Assembly: GCA_026873275.1 (NCBI GenBank)
Contig: JANTUC010000017.1
Location: forward strand, 372,001 to 436,000
Direction: 5' to 3'
DNA length: 64,000 nt
From: Pseudopithomyces maydicus
Lineage: Eukaryota > Ascomycota > Dothideomycetes > Pleosporales > Didymosphaeriaceae
Both the position numbers and the translations under genes were made by a program. The notes beneath the pieces were generated by a model. It was not told where the DNA came from. It saw only the letters and a program-made list of their open reading frames with translations, and ran no database searches. Numbering within the stretch: the stretch's first letter is position 1; each line of letters opens with the position of its first letter. Shown here piece by piece: positions 11,388 to 22,256 of the stretch.

Positions 11388-13156
11388 ATGCATTTCTCCC
11401 CTACCGCAGAAAAATCCCCTCCCTCCACCCCACCAGAATCTCCAACTTCCGCTCCTTCCCTCCACCCAACTCCCCCTTCGACCCCGCCGCCGAAGCCCGC
11501 CTCCTCCGCAAACTCGACCTGCGCGTCCTGCCTGTGCTGTGGCTTCTCTTCCTCGTATGCTTCATCGACAGGAGCAACATCGGGAACGCGAAGATTGCGG
11601 GGATGGAGAAAGAGTTGGGGCTCAGGGGGCAGAGGTACAACGTGGCGGTTTTTGTGTTTAATGTTGGGTATCTTGGTGAGCTTCGTTTCATATTCTTTTC
11701 AAAAAAAAAAATGGATATGGGAAATGAAGGGAAGGGAGGGGGAAACGAGTTGTATGAAATGCTGGGGATTAAGGGCGGATACTGGATTCAAATTTTGCTG
11801 ATTCAAATGTGTTGTAGTTGCTGGGGTCCCGTTGAGCGTGGTGGTGAGGAGATATGGGCCGAGGAGTTTGGGGGTTATGATGTTCTGCTGGGGTAAGATT
11901 TTACCAATTCCTTTCATTTTCCGGATTTAGAGGAAGTAACTACTGTACTGACTATGGAGTGTAGGCATCGCGGTGATTGGGTGTGGAGTTACGAAGAGTT
12001 GGGCCGGGCTGGTGGTGTGTAGGTTGGTCGAGGGAATGGCGGAGAGCGCGTACGTGCCGGGCGCCGCGTACGTGATTGGAAGTTATTACAAAAAGAACGA
12101 ATTCTTGAAGAGATATGTGATTTTCTTTAGCGCGGGTATATGCTCCGGGGCGGTGAATGGGTTCATTGCAACGCTCATCTCCAAGATGGATGGCGCGGCT
12201 GGATATCAAGCATGGCGATGGTATATACAACCCTGGTTTCATTTTACTCCCTCATTCCCCCTCCTACATCATCATATTCTCTAACCCCAAAACAGGATCT
12301 TCATAATCGAAGGCCTCATCACCATCCTCATCAGCCTCCTCACCACCTCCTTCATCGTCCCCTTCCCCAAAGACAGCACCTTCCTCTCCCCCCAGACAAA
12401 GCCCTCCTCCTCGCCCGCCTCGACCTCTCCGCCCCGCCCCCCGCCGACCCCCTCTCCCCCACCCGCATCCTCTCCCATCTCCGCGACTGGAAAATCTGGG
12501 CCGCCCTCCTCATGTACCTCGGCGCCGCCGAAAACGCAAATTCCATCACGGGATTCCAACCCACCATCCTCAGAGGCATCGGCTACACCGCCACCGCCGC
12601 CCAGGTCCGCACCATCCCCGTCTACCTCGTCGCAGCCATCTACTCCATCACTCTCGCACACATCGCCGCGACGCTGAACCGCCGCTTCCCCTTCGCCCTC
12701 CTCGGCTTCGCGACCATCGTCGTAGGGCTCGCTATCGAAATAGCGCAGCCAAGGGCCCCCGGTGTGCGGTACGCGGGGTTGTTTTTCATGACGGCGGGCG
12801 CGTACCTCGTTATGCCGCTGAGCGTGGTGTGGTTGGCGGTGAATGTGGAGGATGGGTACAAGCGGAGTGTTGCGCTGGGGGCGATTGTGTGTTTTGGGAA
12901 TGCGGGGGCGTTTATTGGGACGAATGTGTTTTTGAAGAGGGAGGAGCCGAGGTTTAGGACGGGGTTTGCGGTGGGGATGGGATTATGTTGTATGGGTATT
13001 GTGGCGGCGTGTGGGTTCTTCGGGGGGCTGTGGATGGGGAATAGGCGGCGGGATGGGAGAAAGGGGGGTGGTGTGGAGGGGAACGGGATTGGGACTGTAT
13101 TTGTGGATGGGAATGAGGAAGGAAACGAAAAGGAGCGGTTTCGTTATAGTCTTTGA
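11388..13156 (+). CDS. MFS transporter, allantoate/nicotinate permease-like, two apparent frameshifts
   Basis: Exons 11388-11675, 11818-11892, 11965-12220, 12296-13156. The core reads LDLRVLPVLWLLFLVCFIDRSNIGNAKIAG, then VGYLVAGVPLSVVVRRYGPR and a second half with LRDWKIWAALLMYLG and FFMTAGAYLVMPLSVVWLAVN. This fits the Dal5/Tna1-type anion:cation symporter branch of MFS with about 12 membrane spans in the plasma membrane. The ATG at 11388 (MHFSPTAEKS) is in a different frame from the core; one base missing in the C5 run at 11472-11476 would join them (TPPFDPAAEAR). A second break lies at the C6 run at 12388-12393 (FLSPPDKALLLARL after repair). With both repaired the exons total 1482 bp, 493 residues, a normal family length. 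Substrate cannot be read from sequence. Confidence 0.85.
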
Positions 13157-13420
13157 GGATGGATGTTTGGGGCATGTATGCTTTTGTAGGCGAGAAAAGG
13201 TGATACTGTCGGGCCAGGATTATGCAGTTTCTTCGATTGCGTGAGAGATCTCCATACCCTTGTGACGTACGAGATGTGTAGTTCAAAGATGCTTTGTAGT
13301 ATTTCTTCAACGTAAAAACACACCGTACCCAGTGGTATCAATTCGTTAAACAAACTCTCACCAACTCCATGCTATATCAAAAAAGAATCAAATCAACGCT
13401 CTCGAAACATCCGTGTTCTT

Positions 13421-14312
13421 TTATGGATCATTAACCAGCCATGCCACACTGACAAACTCCGCGTCACTCGTCGAGCTCTCATCAACCTCTGTCTTAAGCC
13501 AACAATTCGCCCCATTGTTCACCACAGCCTGGTGCTGTAAATCCTCACCAAGCGATACACCCATGCACTTTACTTCCGTTGCGTTCCGACGGTTGAACGA
13601 TGTACACGCGTCGATGCAGGCCTGCCAAGTGTATGCTGTGAACCACATTATATCGTGGTTTGGGTAGTCCTTGTGGTCTTGGCAGTTATACTCGATGGTA
13701 TCGCTGCCAAATTGGGATTTGAGGCTTTGAGGGCAAGAGTTGTCGATGCGGCGCACGTCTATGGGAGGGCTGGGGGTGTACAGATCGGTATTTGAGGCGG
13801 ATGTGGTGCAGGCGGAGGGTGTTACGGTGACGGTCTCGCGGGCTCTGGTGGGAGTCGGTTTATCATCGTTGTTATTGTTTTTGCTGTTGCTGTTGCTATT
13901 TTCGCTTTTGGATCTGCTCGCCGGGTCAGTGGCTGGAAGGATGAAGATGACAGCTGGTTCAGGCGCTTGGAGAGGGACCGGATTCGATATACTCATCAGG
14001 TGATAGGAAGATGGTAACATACCTAGCATTAGATACTGCGATAGATCCACCTACACCTCCTCCCACAGCTGCAGCTACGACCACAATGGCTAATATGACT
14101 GCTAACCAAAACGTTGATCTTCGGACTCCACAGATAAGTGACGGACTCGAACTTGCTACATGATTCTGTTCGCCGACCGGTACATATTCGTTTTTCGTAG
14201 ATATTGGATGTGGTTCGGCGTATTGAGTGTAGTACGTATTCGTCGCAGGTTCCGATGCCGCGTGATTGACCTCCAAGCCCGACGACTGCGCGACCTCCGG
14301 CAGATGCGACAT
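13421..14312 (-). CDS. single-pass membrane protein with Cys-rich extracellular domain
   Basis: Two exons, 14312-14023 and 13913-13421, give 260 residues; the intron (109 bp) has a GTATGT donor. A neighbouring acceptor 3 bp earlier would give Ser instead of Arg plus one residue. Residues 1-65 are polar and probably cytoplasmic. A membrane span lies at about 66-92 (FWLAVILAIVVVAAAVGGG). An Asn/Ser/Lys-rich linker and a Cys-rich domain follow, with TWQACIDACTSFNRR, KCMGVSLG and NCWLK. That spacing resembles the PAN/apple-like modules found in many fungal surface proteins, but I cannot assign a binding partner. It converges with the MFS gene, 264 bp apart. Confidence 0.8.
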
Positions 14313-14863
14313 GTTGATCGTGCAGTAAAGAGGCTACAAAGTGCTCAAAGGTACGTATTACTCAGTCATACGACCCACTCAAGCGGGTTTTGTAGGTTTA
14401 AGGCACACCTTCCCAGCCTAGGTTTCCAACGCATGATACTTCGTAGGATCCTGCTCTGTTGATACTACAGGATTGGTAATGCATATCCAAGATCCTATCC
14501 ACCAGTAGTTTGGTCGGATTTACGCCCTGGGTGGCTCGGATGGGCGATGCATGCCATGTTTGGGAGGAGACTTGGGGGGCCTGGGGCGCAATCTGTCGCG
14601 CTTGGGGGCCGTGTTCTTTCGCGCGATGAGTCCGCCTGATGTTTGATCAGAATCATGGATGTTGGGCGGGAAACGAGCCAGTTAGAAATGACATCGGAGC
14701 TGCGGATGGATTCTATGGCTGTGAGCGCAGATGGGGTATTTTAGTTTTACGTTCACTGCATCTCCGGGTGTAACATGGCGTTTTGAGGTTCTTATCACTA
14801 CACTCCAAATGCTTTACCACCCCAATTTCTATCTCACAACAGATTAATAAGAACATCATACAG
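14313..14863. other. intergenic
   Basis: Promoter side of the single-pass membrane protein gene and 3' side of the oxygenase gene. Short open frames such as 14713-14928 and 14783-14995 overlap the oxygenase 3' end and are not supported. Confidence 0.5.
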
Positions 14864-16107
14864 TTATTTAGACTCCGCAAACACGTCTGCGTTTCCGTAA
14901 AAACCCGCCCCGTCCTTCGTGGTCGCATTCAGCCTTTCAAGAACATACTCTCCGGCACCAATCGGCGCATACTTTGGTTTTTCTCCCTCCTTTAGGCACG
15001 TAGGAAGTGTTTCGACAACTTCTTCGTAATTTATAGAAAAGAAGAAAGGCACGCTGTACCTGGCTTGGTTGCTTCTATTCACCACTCGGTGTATAGTCGA
15101 CTTATACAAGTCATTCGTCCACCGCATGAGAAAGTCGGCAACGTTAACAATAAAGGCGTCCGGGACGTGCTTTGCAACGTGCCAGCGGCCGGAAGGCTTC
15201 AGGATCTCTAAACCGGGCGTGGTTGATGAGAGAAGGAGGGTAAAACATTCGTAATCGGAATGGGCACCAAGGCCAACCTCCTCATCGCTAGGAGATGAAT
15301 TCGGTTCGGTAGGTTGCGGGTTTTTTGGTGCTGGGTAATACAGGAGGCGTGAAATACCACCGGGATGCGTCGTCATAGAGTCGAAATGGTCTTCCGGTAA
15401 GTCAAGAGATAGAGCAAAGAGTCGGAACAAATGCCGGGCAAGATCTAGGACCTGGTATATGTAAGTCAACTCTCCATCACCAATTTTTATGTCTCGAAGG
15501 AGTAGCGATCTACGATTGCGGAAAAGCATCCCTTGACTTGGATAACTTACAGCACCATAATACTCCGCCACACCATCAAAGAACCCAGGTAATTCCTCCT
15601 CCTTCGGCCAAAAGTTCGCCTTATCCGCACTCCCATCCAAATTCCTATACTTCCCATCCCCCCACTCCTATCTAGCCCGGCCTCATACCCCAGGTTAAAC
15701 CCCTCCTTCGTCTCCACATCCCCCGCAATAGACGTATACTCACTCGGCTCCCACCCAAACCCATACCGACTCTTCTTGATATGCAATGCCTCCTTCGTCG
15801 CCAACGGCAGCTGGAAAAAGCGCTCCGCCTGCGTTAGGATGGATTGCAGAGTCGTCGACGGAACGCCATGGTTCGCAATGTAGAAAAATCCCGAGGTCGT
15901 GCACGCCTTGCGGATCTGCGCCGCTACTGCCTGTCTGTCTTCCAGGGCGGCTGAGAAGGAAGGCGAGAGGTCGATGATGGGGACCTCGAAGTCGGCGTCT
16001 GTTATCGTGTCTTTGGCTGCTAGGCGGGAGTCAAGATAGGCTGTTGAGCGGGCTTCTTGCTTTGTGATGGAATCTACCACGCTGGCTTCGACGGTTGTTT
16101 CGGACAT
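14864..16107 (-). CDS. 2-oxoglutarate/Fe(II) dioxygenase, isopenicillin-N-synthase-like, one apparent frameshift
   Basis: Exons 16107-15551 and 15451-14864. The N-terminal DIOX_N-type region has FEVPIIDLSPSFSA and ACTTSGFFYIANHGVP. The catalytic jelly roll has the iron ligands in HSDYE and the distal His in STIHRVVNRSNQARYS, whose Arg binds 2-oxoglutarate. The frame breaks at a G6 run (plus-strand C6, 15658-15663): adding one G gives RSGGDGKYRNLDGSADKANFW and a 381-residue protein of normal length. The intron (15550-15452, 99 bp, GTAAGT...ACCAG) has no in-frame stop. Such enzymes hydroxylate or desaturate small molecules; the substrate is unknown. It lies head-to-tail with the GMC gene, 432 bp apart. 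Confidence 0.87.
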
Positions 16108-16146
16108 GGTTGTGGGGATTTGGAGAGAATATTGTGAGAATGGGGA

Positions 16147-16166
16147 TATTATATATATATATAAAA
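16147..16166 (-). promoter_or_regulatory. TATA region upstream of the dioxygenase
   Basis: On the minus strand this reads TTTTATATATATATATAATA, about 40-60 bp before the ATG at 16107. An AT run at this distance is a plausible TATA element. Confidence 0.45.
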
Positions 16167-16539
16167 GGGGGAGAGGATGGTCAGAATAAGAATGTCAAGG
16201 TAGATAGATGGTAAGGTGGGGTTTGATAACTAAGCCGAACAGAGAAAGCTTTAGAAAACAGCGGGGCTATCGTGTCCACACGATAGCCTTAGACTCATCG
16301 GCCGCGTTGAGATAGACTGTTATTTACGTAAGGTACCATTGTAAGTTATGTAGTAGACGTTCCTTAAAGGGATCGATCTATTATACAATTGGTTGGGATC
16401 GTTATTGCTTAGTCATATGTATAGACACGATTATTTTATTGGGGATGCATCGATTCGATACACCATCCTATACATGATACATTTTCGTAGTGATGGTTTA
16501 TATACATGAAAAACGATCGTGATGGTAAATATCCCTAAA
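16167..16539. other. intergenic, AT-rich
   Basis: AT-rich spacer between the 3' end of the GMC gene and the dioxygenase promoter. No gene seen. Confidence 0.5.
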
Positions 16540-18321
16540 TCACTTCTCAACCTTCATCGCGCTCACAATCTTTCCCGCAAAAGCGTAAATGCTTGCAGTC
16601 AAATGACCACTGATCTGCGTTGGAAATATGCTCGCATCGACAACTCTTACGTTCGCCGCGCCATACACTTTCCCCTCGGTATCTACAACACCGCCCAATT
16701 CCTGAGCCCTCATGGCCGCCGTGCTTACAGGATGCGAGTTCGAACTAAACGCACCAGAAATCCATTTGAACCAAGCCGGGTCCTCGATTCCGGCGCCCAG
16801 AGGAACGGCATCAGGGCCCGGTGCAACCTCCGCGATAACGTGCTCTGAAAGCGGAGCGGTGGCGAAGTATTCCCGGATTTTCAAGGCGGCCGCCGTTTGC
16901 ACGAGAGTGTCGATGGGCAGTTGGAAGAAGTTCGGGTCTATCTTTGGGGTTTCCGTGGGCGAGGTGGACTTGATGTGGACGGAGCCGCGGGAGAAGGGAA
17001 GGAGCGCCCAGAAGGCGACTGCGATTGCATTGCCTGTGGGAAACCACGTAAGTTCTGCCAGGGGAACAGTGCTCTCTGGAGACCAGGCCAGGTCAAGCTG
17101 GAGCTCGATCAATTTCTCCTCTCTCTCGGTCGTACTTTCACCCGCGGGTAGATCTGCAACGATGGCTTTCGCCATGCTATTGATGTTTGCGCGGAGATCA
17201 GCTACGATGCCGGTGAGGTTTGAACCGAAGAGGTCGTGAGCCGTAAGGTAAGTGACAAAGCTGGGATAGCCCGTCCAGTTTGTGGACGAAGTGTAGAGGA
17301 TTGCTGAATTGGGCTGATCCTGGAGATTTGCACCGACGGCCGGGAGATCAATTACGCTTTCGATACCGAGCTTTCCAAGGATCGAAGGGTTCCCGACTCC
17401 GGAAAGCTCCAACAGGGCGGGTGAGCGCAAAGAACCTGCAGAGAGAATGACTTCTCCATCGACATGAAGGCAATCTGTGGCGTTGCTTGAAGTCAGAACC
17501 TCCACCGCCTCAGCAACTGGCTCACCGTAGCCAGAGTCGGCCCATGTGATCTTTGTTGCTGTAGTATTCAAAAAGATTTTGAGATTGGGTCGCTCCTCGG
17601 CAACCGGATAATAAAATGCGTTTGCGGCATCTTCCCTGGTATTCGTCGTCGAGTTTTGCATAAAAGGCCATGTCGTGAAACCAGCCATTCTCCCACCGTT
17701 CGCATCTACATTCCATTTCACTCCGATGCTCTCGCTGGTATTCTTGAGGATGTCAAAAATTCCTTGCTTGACAAAAACCTTGTTCCACCCAACTGCCAGC
17801 TCGGCGTCAAAACCGTGGTACTCTTCCACAAAAGTAGCGCCATTTTCCGCGTTTTCTGCACTTGGGGGCTGAAAGTGTTCCTGAGATCGGTAGTACTCGA
17901 ACATGCTCTCCCAGTTCCAACCTTCGTTCCCAAACGCCTCCCACTGATCTATCTGCTCTTTTTCGGCACGCAAATACGTCATGCCATTGATGGTCGTGGT
18001 TCCTCCGAGCGCCTTTCCACCCGAGTACAATAGCGTTCGGTTGGAAGCATACTTTTGGGGTGCACTCTGATACGCCCAGTCAAGCGGAGACCCGATGCCG
18101 ACGAATAAAGCTTCGACACTTGTAACAATGGGATTGTATCGCTCGTCGGCTCCAGCTTCGATCACGGCGACCGTTACAGAAGGGTCCTCGGAAAGCTTGT
18201 TTGCCAATACGAGGCCCGCGGGACCTGCGCCGACAATGACATAATCGAAGGCTTTGTCGGAGCTCGCTGCTGCCTGTGTCAACAGGACAAGCCCGGACGC
18301 AATTGTCAAGGGCGAGAACAT
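16540..18321 (-). CDS. secreted GMC-family FAD oxidoreductase
   Basis: Intronless, 593 residues. A signal peptide (MFSPLTIASGLVLLTQAAAS) precedes the Rossmann motif DYVIVGAGPAGLVLANKL and its acidic end VAVIEAGADE. The FAD-attachment region reads SGGKALGGTTTINGMTYLRA. The C-terminal catalytic pair is present: His in SNSHPVSTAAM and His in ISGHLTASIYAFAG. These features place it with the glucose oxidase/aryl-alcohol oxidase type enzymes (CAZy AA3), which oxidise sugars or alcohols and pass electrons to oxygen or quinones. Several N-x-S/T sites are consistent with glycosylation. Oxidase versus dehydrogenase activity cannot be decided. It is adjacent to the dioxygenase, same strand. Confidence 0.93.
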   Translation of the reverse strand: MFSPLTIASGLVLLTQAAASSDKAFDYVIVGAGPAGLVLANKLSEDPSVTVAVIEAGADERYNPIVTSVEALFVGIGSPLDWAYQSAPQKYASNRTLLYSGGKALGGTTTINGMTYLRAEKEQIDQWEAFGNEGWNWESMFEYYRSQEHFQPPSAENAENGATFVEEYHGFDAELAVGWNKVFVKQGIFDILKNTSESIGVKWNVDANGGRMAGFTTWPFMQNSTTNTREDAANAFYYPVAEERPNLKIFLNTTATKITWADSGYGEPVAEAVEVLTSSNATDCLHVDGEVILSAGSLRSPALLELSGVGNPSILGKLGIESVIDLPAVGANLQDQPNSAILYTSSTNWTGYPSFVTYLTAHDLFGSNLTGIVADLRANINSMAKAIVADLPAGESTTEREEKLIELQLDLAWSPESTVPLAELTWFPTGNAIAVAFWALLPFSRGSVHIKSTSPTETPKIDPNFFQLPIDTLVQTAAALKIREYFATAPLSEHVIAEVAPGPDAVPLGAGIEDPAWFKWISGAFSSNSHPVSTAAMRAQELGGVVDTEGKVYGAANVRVVDASIFPTQISGHLTASIYAFAGKIVSAMKVEK

Positions 18322-19076
18322 GGCGATGTGGGATGGAGAAACGCGCAGGGCAACAGAAGACCAGGAGGTGTTCTTGTGGGCGACTCCTTAAGATGAGTCT
18401 AGTTCGAGATGGGCAAAGTGGTCTGCTGCGATGACATCTCGTTGCGTAAACCAGGCTTATTGCGGAAGGCATCAACCGCCTCGGCGCAGTCTAACTTTGG
18501 GGAGACGGCTGGCTGCTCCGGCTCTGAACGATGTTTTCGTAGTGAGTTTGTACCTCTATCCTCTATTTCCACGGTGTAGCATCCTAGGTAGCACCACAAC
18601 ATCAGGCTTGGCGCGCTTCATTGTTTCGGGCGAAGTACCCATGTCGCAATTTATTCCGCGCGCGAGTCAAGTATTGCATATCGCATCTCTCCAATTAATT
18701 AGACTTGGTAGGCACGTCTGTTAAAAAGTGGAGATGCTCTGGGGCAGAAAAACCGTCGGACGACATGCGGGGTACCTAGGCTAGGTAGTAGTAGTAGGGA
18801 ACCCGCCACCTACTGCACGGTGCAGCACTACGCGCAGTACTACTACGCGTAGACCAACACTCGAGTTGCAGAATTTCAGAACTTTGTGATGGCCGAGATG
18901 TTTCACAGTGCTAGGATACATGCCATGTAGCATGGAAGCGTGGCTAGGATCCATGATGCGCAGCTAATCAGATCGAGCATGGACCCCATACTGCCATGCT
19001 TCGTGGAGATCTTTTATCGTGATGGAGCATTCAAGCCATCTACACCACCTATCTGAAAGCATCTTCTTCATCAGCT
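18322..19076. other. intergenic, divergent promoters
   Basis: Between the GMC (-) and F-box (+) genes. It contains a TAG-rich short repeat at about 18780-18800 and the palindrome CTACGCGTAG at 18843-18852. No gene supported. Confidence 0.5.
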
Positions 19077-20363
19077 ATGAATTCCCTGGGACCCCCGAGC
19101 GCAGTGTCACTATTCAGCCTCAGCAATGAGCTCTTGCTGGAGATTATCAACCATGTTGCGCTAGGCCAAAGCAGGGACCCGAAATCGACACCGCTCAAGA
19201 CCTTGTCACTTGTAAACCGGCACTTCAGAGAGCTTGTCCGCCCAATTCTCCTCAGATCAATCATACTCGCATCAGAGTTCGACGAAATTCGCAACGATTA
19301 CAATTGGTCTATAATGGACGCCGCATTCACCCACCTCCACTCCTCCGCGAATCTCCTTAGATGCATCAAGAAGCTACAAATGGACCTCGTCATCTTCGAT
19401 AGCAAATTATATCCGCATGCGGAACCAGCGTGCCAAACCATCAATCTCCTCCTCCAACTACCAAACCTTGAACACCTCCTCCTGCTAATCCCTCCAGTCT
19501 GGAACCCCAACGTGAAAGAGATGTTAGAGAAACGGGCATCGACCGATCCGCTGGAATTTTCCAAAGTGACAACCCTCATCATCGAACAAACCTCTGTATA
19601 CTTGCTCGAATATTTTACCCAGACACACCATCTCGGCCTGTACAATGACTGCGAGACAGGTCTGGACGAAATCGAACTTCCCAAGTACGCCAAATACGCC
19701 CCCCATGTGACCCACTTCGAAGCTATTTCCTCTTGGTATCATCCAGACTTTCACTGCCTGGATCAATCTTGGCCGGAAATCAGCCATCTGGGCGTGTGGC
19801 CTGCAGGGCACTTCAATTCTGCATTGGGGTTGCGCGGTCGTTTCAAGCACTTGAAGGTACTCGGGATGACAGAACTGATCGAGCCGAGGCTTGGGACGAA
19901 TGACATAAGCCGTGTGTTTGGTTTTTTTCGAGATACGGAGACGATTAGTGTGGAGTGGATACGGGTGTCAAATGAATATGAATCCGACGAGGACGAGGAA
20001 GATGAGGGAGATAGCATTGGGGAAGAGGGAGAAGTGACCAAGATGTTATTGAAAGAGTTTATGCACGAGCATTACGGGTCCAAGATTTTCAAAGACATGG
20101 TTGACAACCTGTTCTGGGAAATGCCGGAGCTGGATGAGATATGGTTTGGGGACATGGTGGGTGCTCGGCGGGTAGAGGAGAACAACAACTACGACCATGA
20201 TGAAGATTCTGTTTCGTTCCAAGGCGGACCAATGGAAGAAGATTGGTGGAGTACAAATGTTGAATGGCTTGGGGATTACTTTCACCGTCCTGATGAGGAG
20301 AGGCGGCAATTTAATTGGCTGCTTCGACCAATACATTTTGCTGGTGTGAACTCGAAGCAGTGA
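19077..20363 (+). CDS. F-box-like protein
   Basis: Single exon, 428 residues. Residues 10-60 (SLFSLSNELLLEIINHVAL ... LKTLSLVNRHFRELVRPILL) fit a fungal F-box: a leucine-rich helix followed by an LSLVNR-type turn. The rest contains leucine-rich stretches (INLLLQLPNLEHLLLLIPP; FKHLKVLGMTELIE), an acidic tract near 300-320 (ESDEDEEDEGDSIGEEGE), and a Trp-rich tail. F-box proteins recruit substrates to SCF ubiquitin ligases through Skp1; the substrate is unknown. It belongs to the large, variable F-box group of filamentous fungi. Confidence 0.8.
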   Translation: MNSLGPPSAVSLFSLSNELLLEIINHVALGQSRDPKSTPLKTLSLVNRHFRELVRPILLRSIILASEFDEIRNDYNWSIMDAAFTHLHSSANLLRCIKKLQMDLVIFDSKLYPHAEPACQTINLLLQLPNLEHLLLLIPPVWNPNVKEMLEKRASTDPLEFSKVTTLIIEQTSVYLLEYFTQTHHLGLYNDCETGLDEIELPKYAKYAPHVTHFEAISSWYHPDFHCLDQSWPEISHLGVWPAGHFNSALGLRGRFKHLKVLGMTELIEPRLGTNDISRVFGFFRDTETISVEWIRVSNEYESDEDEEDEGDSIGEEGEVTKMLLKEFMHEHYGSKIFKDMVDNLFWEMPELDEIWFGDMVGARRVEENNNYDHDEDSVSFQGGPMEEDWWSTNVEWLGDYFHRPDEERRQFNWLLRPIHFAGVNSKQ

Positions 20364-21211
20364 TTCCCTGATCGATATCGTGTTTAAGTATATGACAAAT
20401 GTATCGAATTTGAATTGTTGTGTGCTTCGTTGCTTCGGGTAGCGGAACTGCGCTACGCGAAAGGTGTGGTGAGAGTACGAACTCCGACGTGGCGCAGCAC
20501 AGGGGGCGCCGCTCCGAAGCTCATGCGGACACCTATCAAATATACCAGGGTCTTTACGGTCATGAAAATGGAATAATGTTCCCGTAAAAGAATTTCTATA
20601 AGTTAGTTAGTTTCCTTTTAAAGATCATGGTGCACGCTTTAGTATTGCAAAGTCAGAGACCTCATGTGCATGCTCACACACCAAAGTCCGGGGTCTGGCC
20701 CCCATGTTAAATATATATTTTGCCTATCACGGGTCCGCATCCGTACAACGGATAAATGCTAAACCCAATGCATCGCATATTTGTCGATGCTCAATCTAGG
20801 GCGATCGCGCAGGCGTCTTTCTAACTGAGTGTACAGAACGTGGACCTGCGAACCTAACGACACTATGAGTGAGGCTGAACGTCGGAAACGCCCCACAGTC
20901 GAAGCATTTGAGGTGCCTCGGCGTGAGCTTATGTGTCGGAGTGCGCTGCGCACGTAGCTTGCCCGAGTAGCGGAGATTGTACCTGCGCGACCGTTTTACG
21001 GACTTTGCCCAGACAGCCATTGTTAAAGGTGAAGAAGCGCCTAACCATGCGTCTATGTGTAAATTATCACTCACTTCAGTCATTCATTCCAATCGTCCGT
21101 TCTTCCTTCATTTCTACGCACACTATTGTTTTTGATTTAGGCGTGCTTAGACAGCATTGACGGTCTGGCCACTGTTAAATTATCTGTTATTGAAGCTTTT
21201 TGAGGTTGAAG
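20364..21211. other. intergenic, lipase promoter
   Basis: No gene supported. Open frames on both strands (20759-21160) overlap one another and show no domain. Confidence 0.5.
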
Positions 21212-22256
21212 ATGGCTTTCACAAAGTCTTTGGCACTTTTGGCGCTTAGTGGGCTTAGTGGCTTTGGGTTCGCGGCGCCTTTGGAGGCACGAGGTATGCA
21301 ATCAAGTTCGCAACGAAGATCATCGAAGCTTACTAGTAGACAGATGAGACTGTATCGACGGAGGTGTACGATAAGCTGGTGTTCCTCGAGCAGTATGCCG
21401 CTGCAGCGTATTGCTCCGAGAACAACAACAGTACCGGTACAAAGATTACCTGCTCCAGGCAGAACTGTGGCTTCGTTGAAGCTGCTGAGACGAATACGCT
21501 CACCGAGTTCGAAAAGTAAGTGATTTAAACAGTTTCGGTCCGAGCTGGCCAGGAAGTTCCAGATCTAACGTGTATGACAGTGGAGTAGAAACCGATGCAA
21601 CCGGGTTCGTAAGCACAGATGCAACCAACAAGCTTATTGTTATTTCCTTCCGTGGTTCCAAGAGCATCGACAACTGGGCAGCCAACCTGGACTTTCAAAT
21701 GGAAGATGTGAGCTTCTGTTCCGGCTGCCGTACCCACAGTGGTTTTCTCAAAGCCTGGAACGAAGTCCAAGAGGGTGTCGTCAATGCGGTGAAAGATGCG
21801 CAGTCACGATTGCCTGATTATAAGGTCGTGGCAACGGGCCATAGTCTCGGTGGTGCCATGGCTACCGTCGCCGTAGCTGCACTACGAAGCATCGATATAC
21901 CTGTGGATCTGTACACCTATGGAGCGCCAAAGTCGGGAAACAAGGAGTGGGCGACATTCTTGAGTGGAACTGACAAGGGAGCAAGCTTCAGAGTTGTGCA
22001 CAAGGACGACATCGTGCCTACACTGCCGCCGAGTATCCCTTTCTTCATGCCATATGCGCATGTGCAACCGGAGTACTTCATTACGACTGGAAACAATATA
22101 GATGTAACGGCGAGTGACGTTCAGGTGATTCCCAACGGTGATAGCGGTGGTATGGACATCGCTTCGCACCTCTGGTACTTCAACAAGATCTCTGCATGCG
22201 ATGGGATGATTGACTGGAAGGTTAAGCGGATGCTGGGTACGGATGAACTGTGGTGA
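21212..22256 (+). CDS. secreted class 3 (fungal) lipase
   Basis: Three exons: 21212-21293, 21344-21515, 21581-22256, 309 residues. The start at 21212 gives the signal peptide AFTKSLALLALSGLSGFGFA and a propeptide-like PLEARDETVSTEVYDKL; the frame requires the acceptor GACAG at 21343. The mature enzyme starts LEQYAAAAYC. IVISFRGSKSIDNW forms the oxyanion region. The nucleophile serine is in ATGHSLGGAMA, the acid is in VHKDDIVPTLPP, and the histidine is in IASHLWYF, completing the triad of the Rhizomucor/Thermomyces lipase fold. Cysteines (CSENN, CSRQNC, CSGC) suggest disulfides. It hydrolyses glycerolipids or feruloyl esters outside the cell; which one is not decidable here. Confidence 0.93.

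Noticed and set aside
18843..18852. Palindrome CTACGCGTAG
   Set aside because: Short isolated palindrome between two promoters; expected by chance, with no partner sites.
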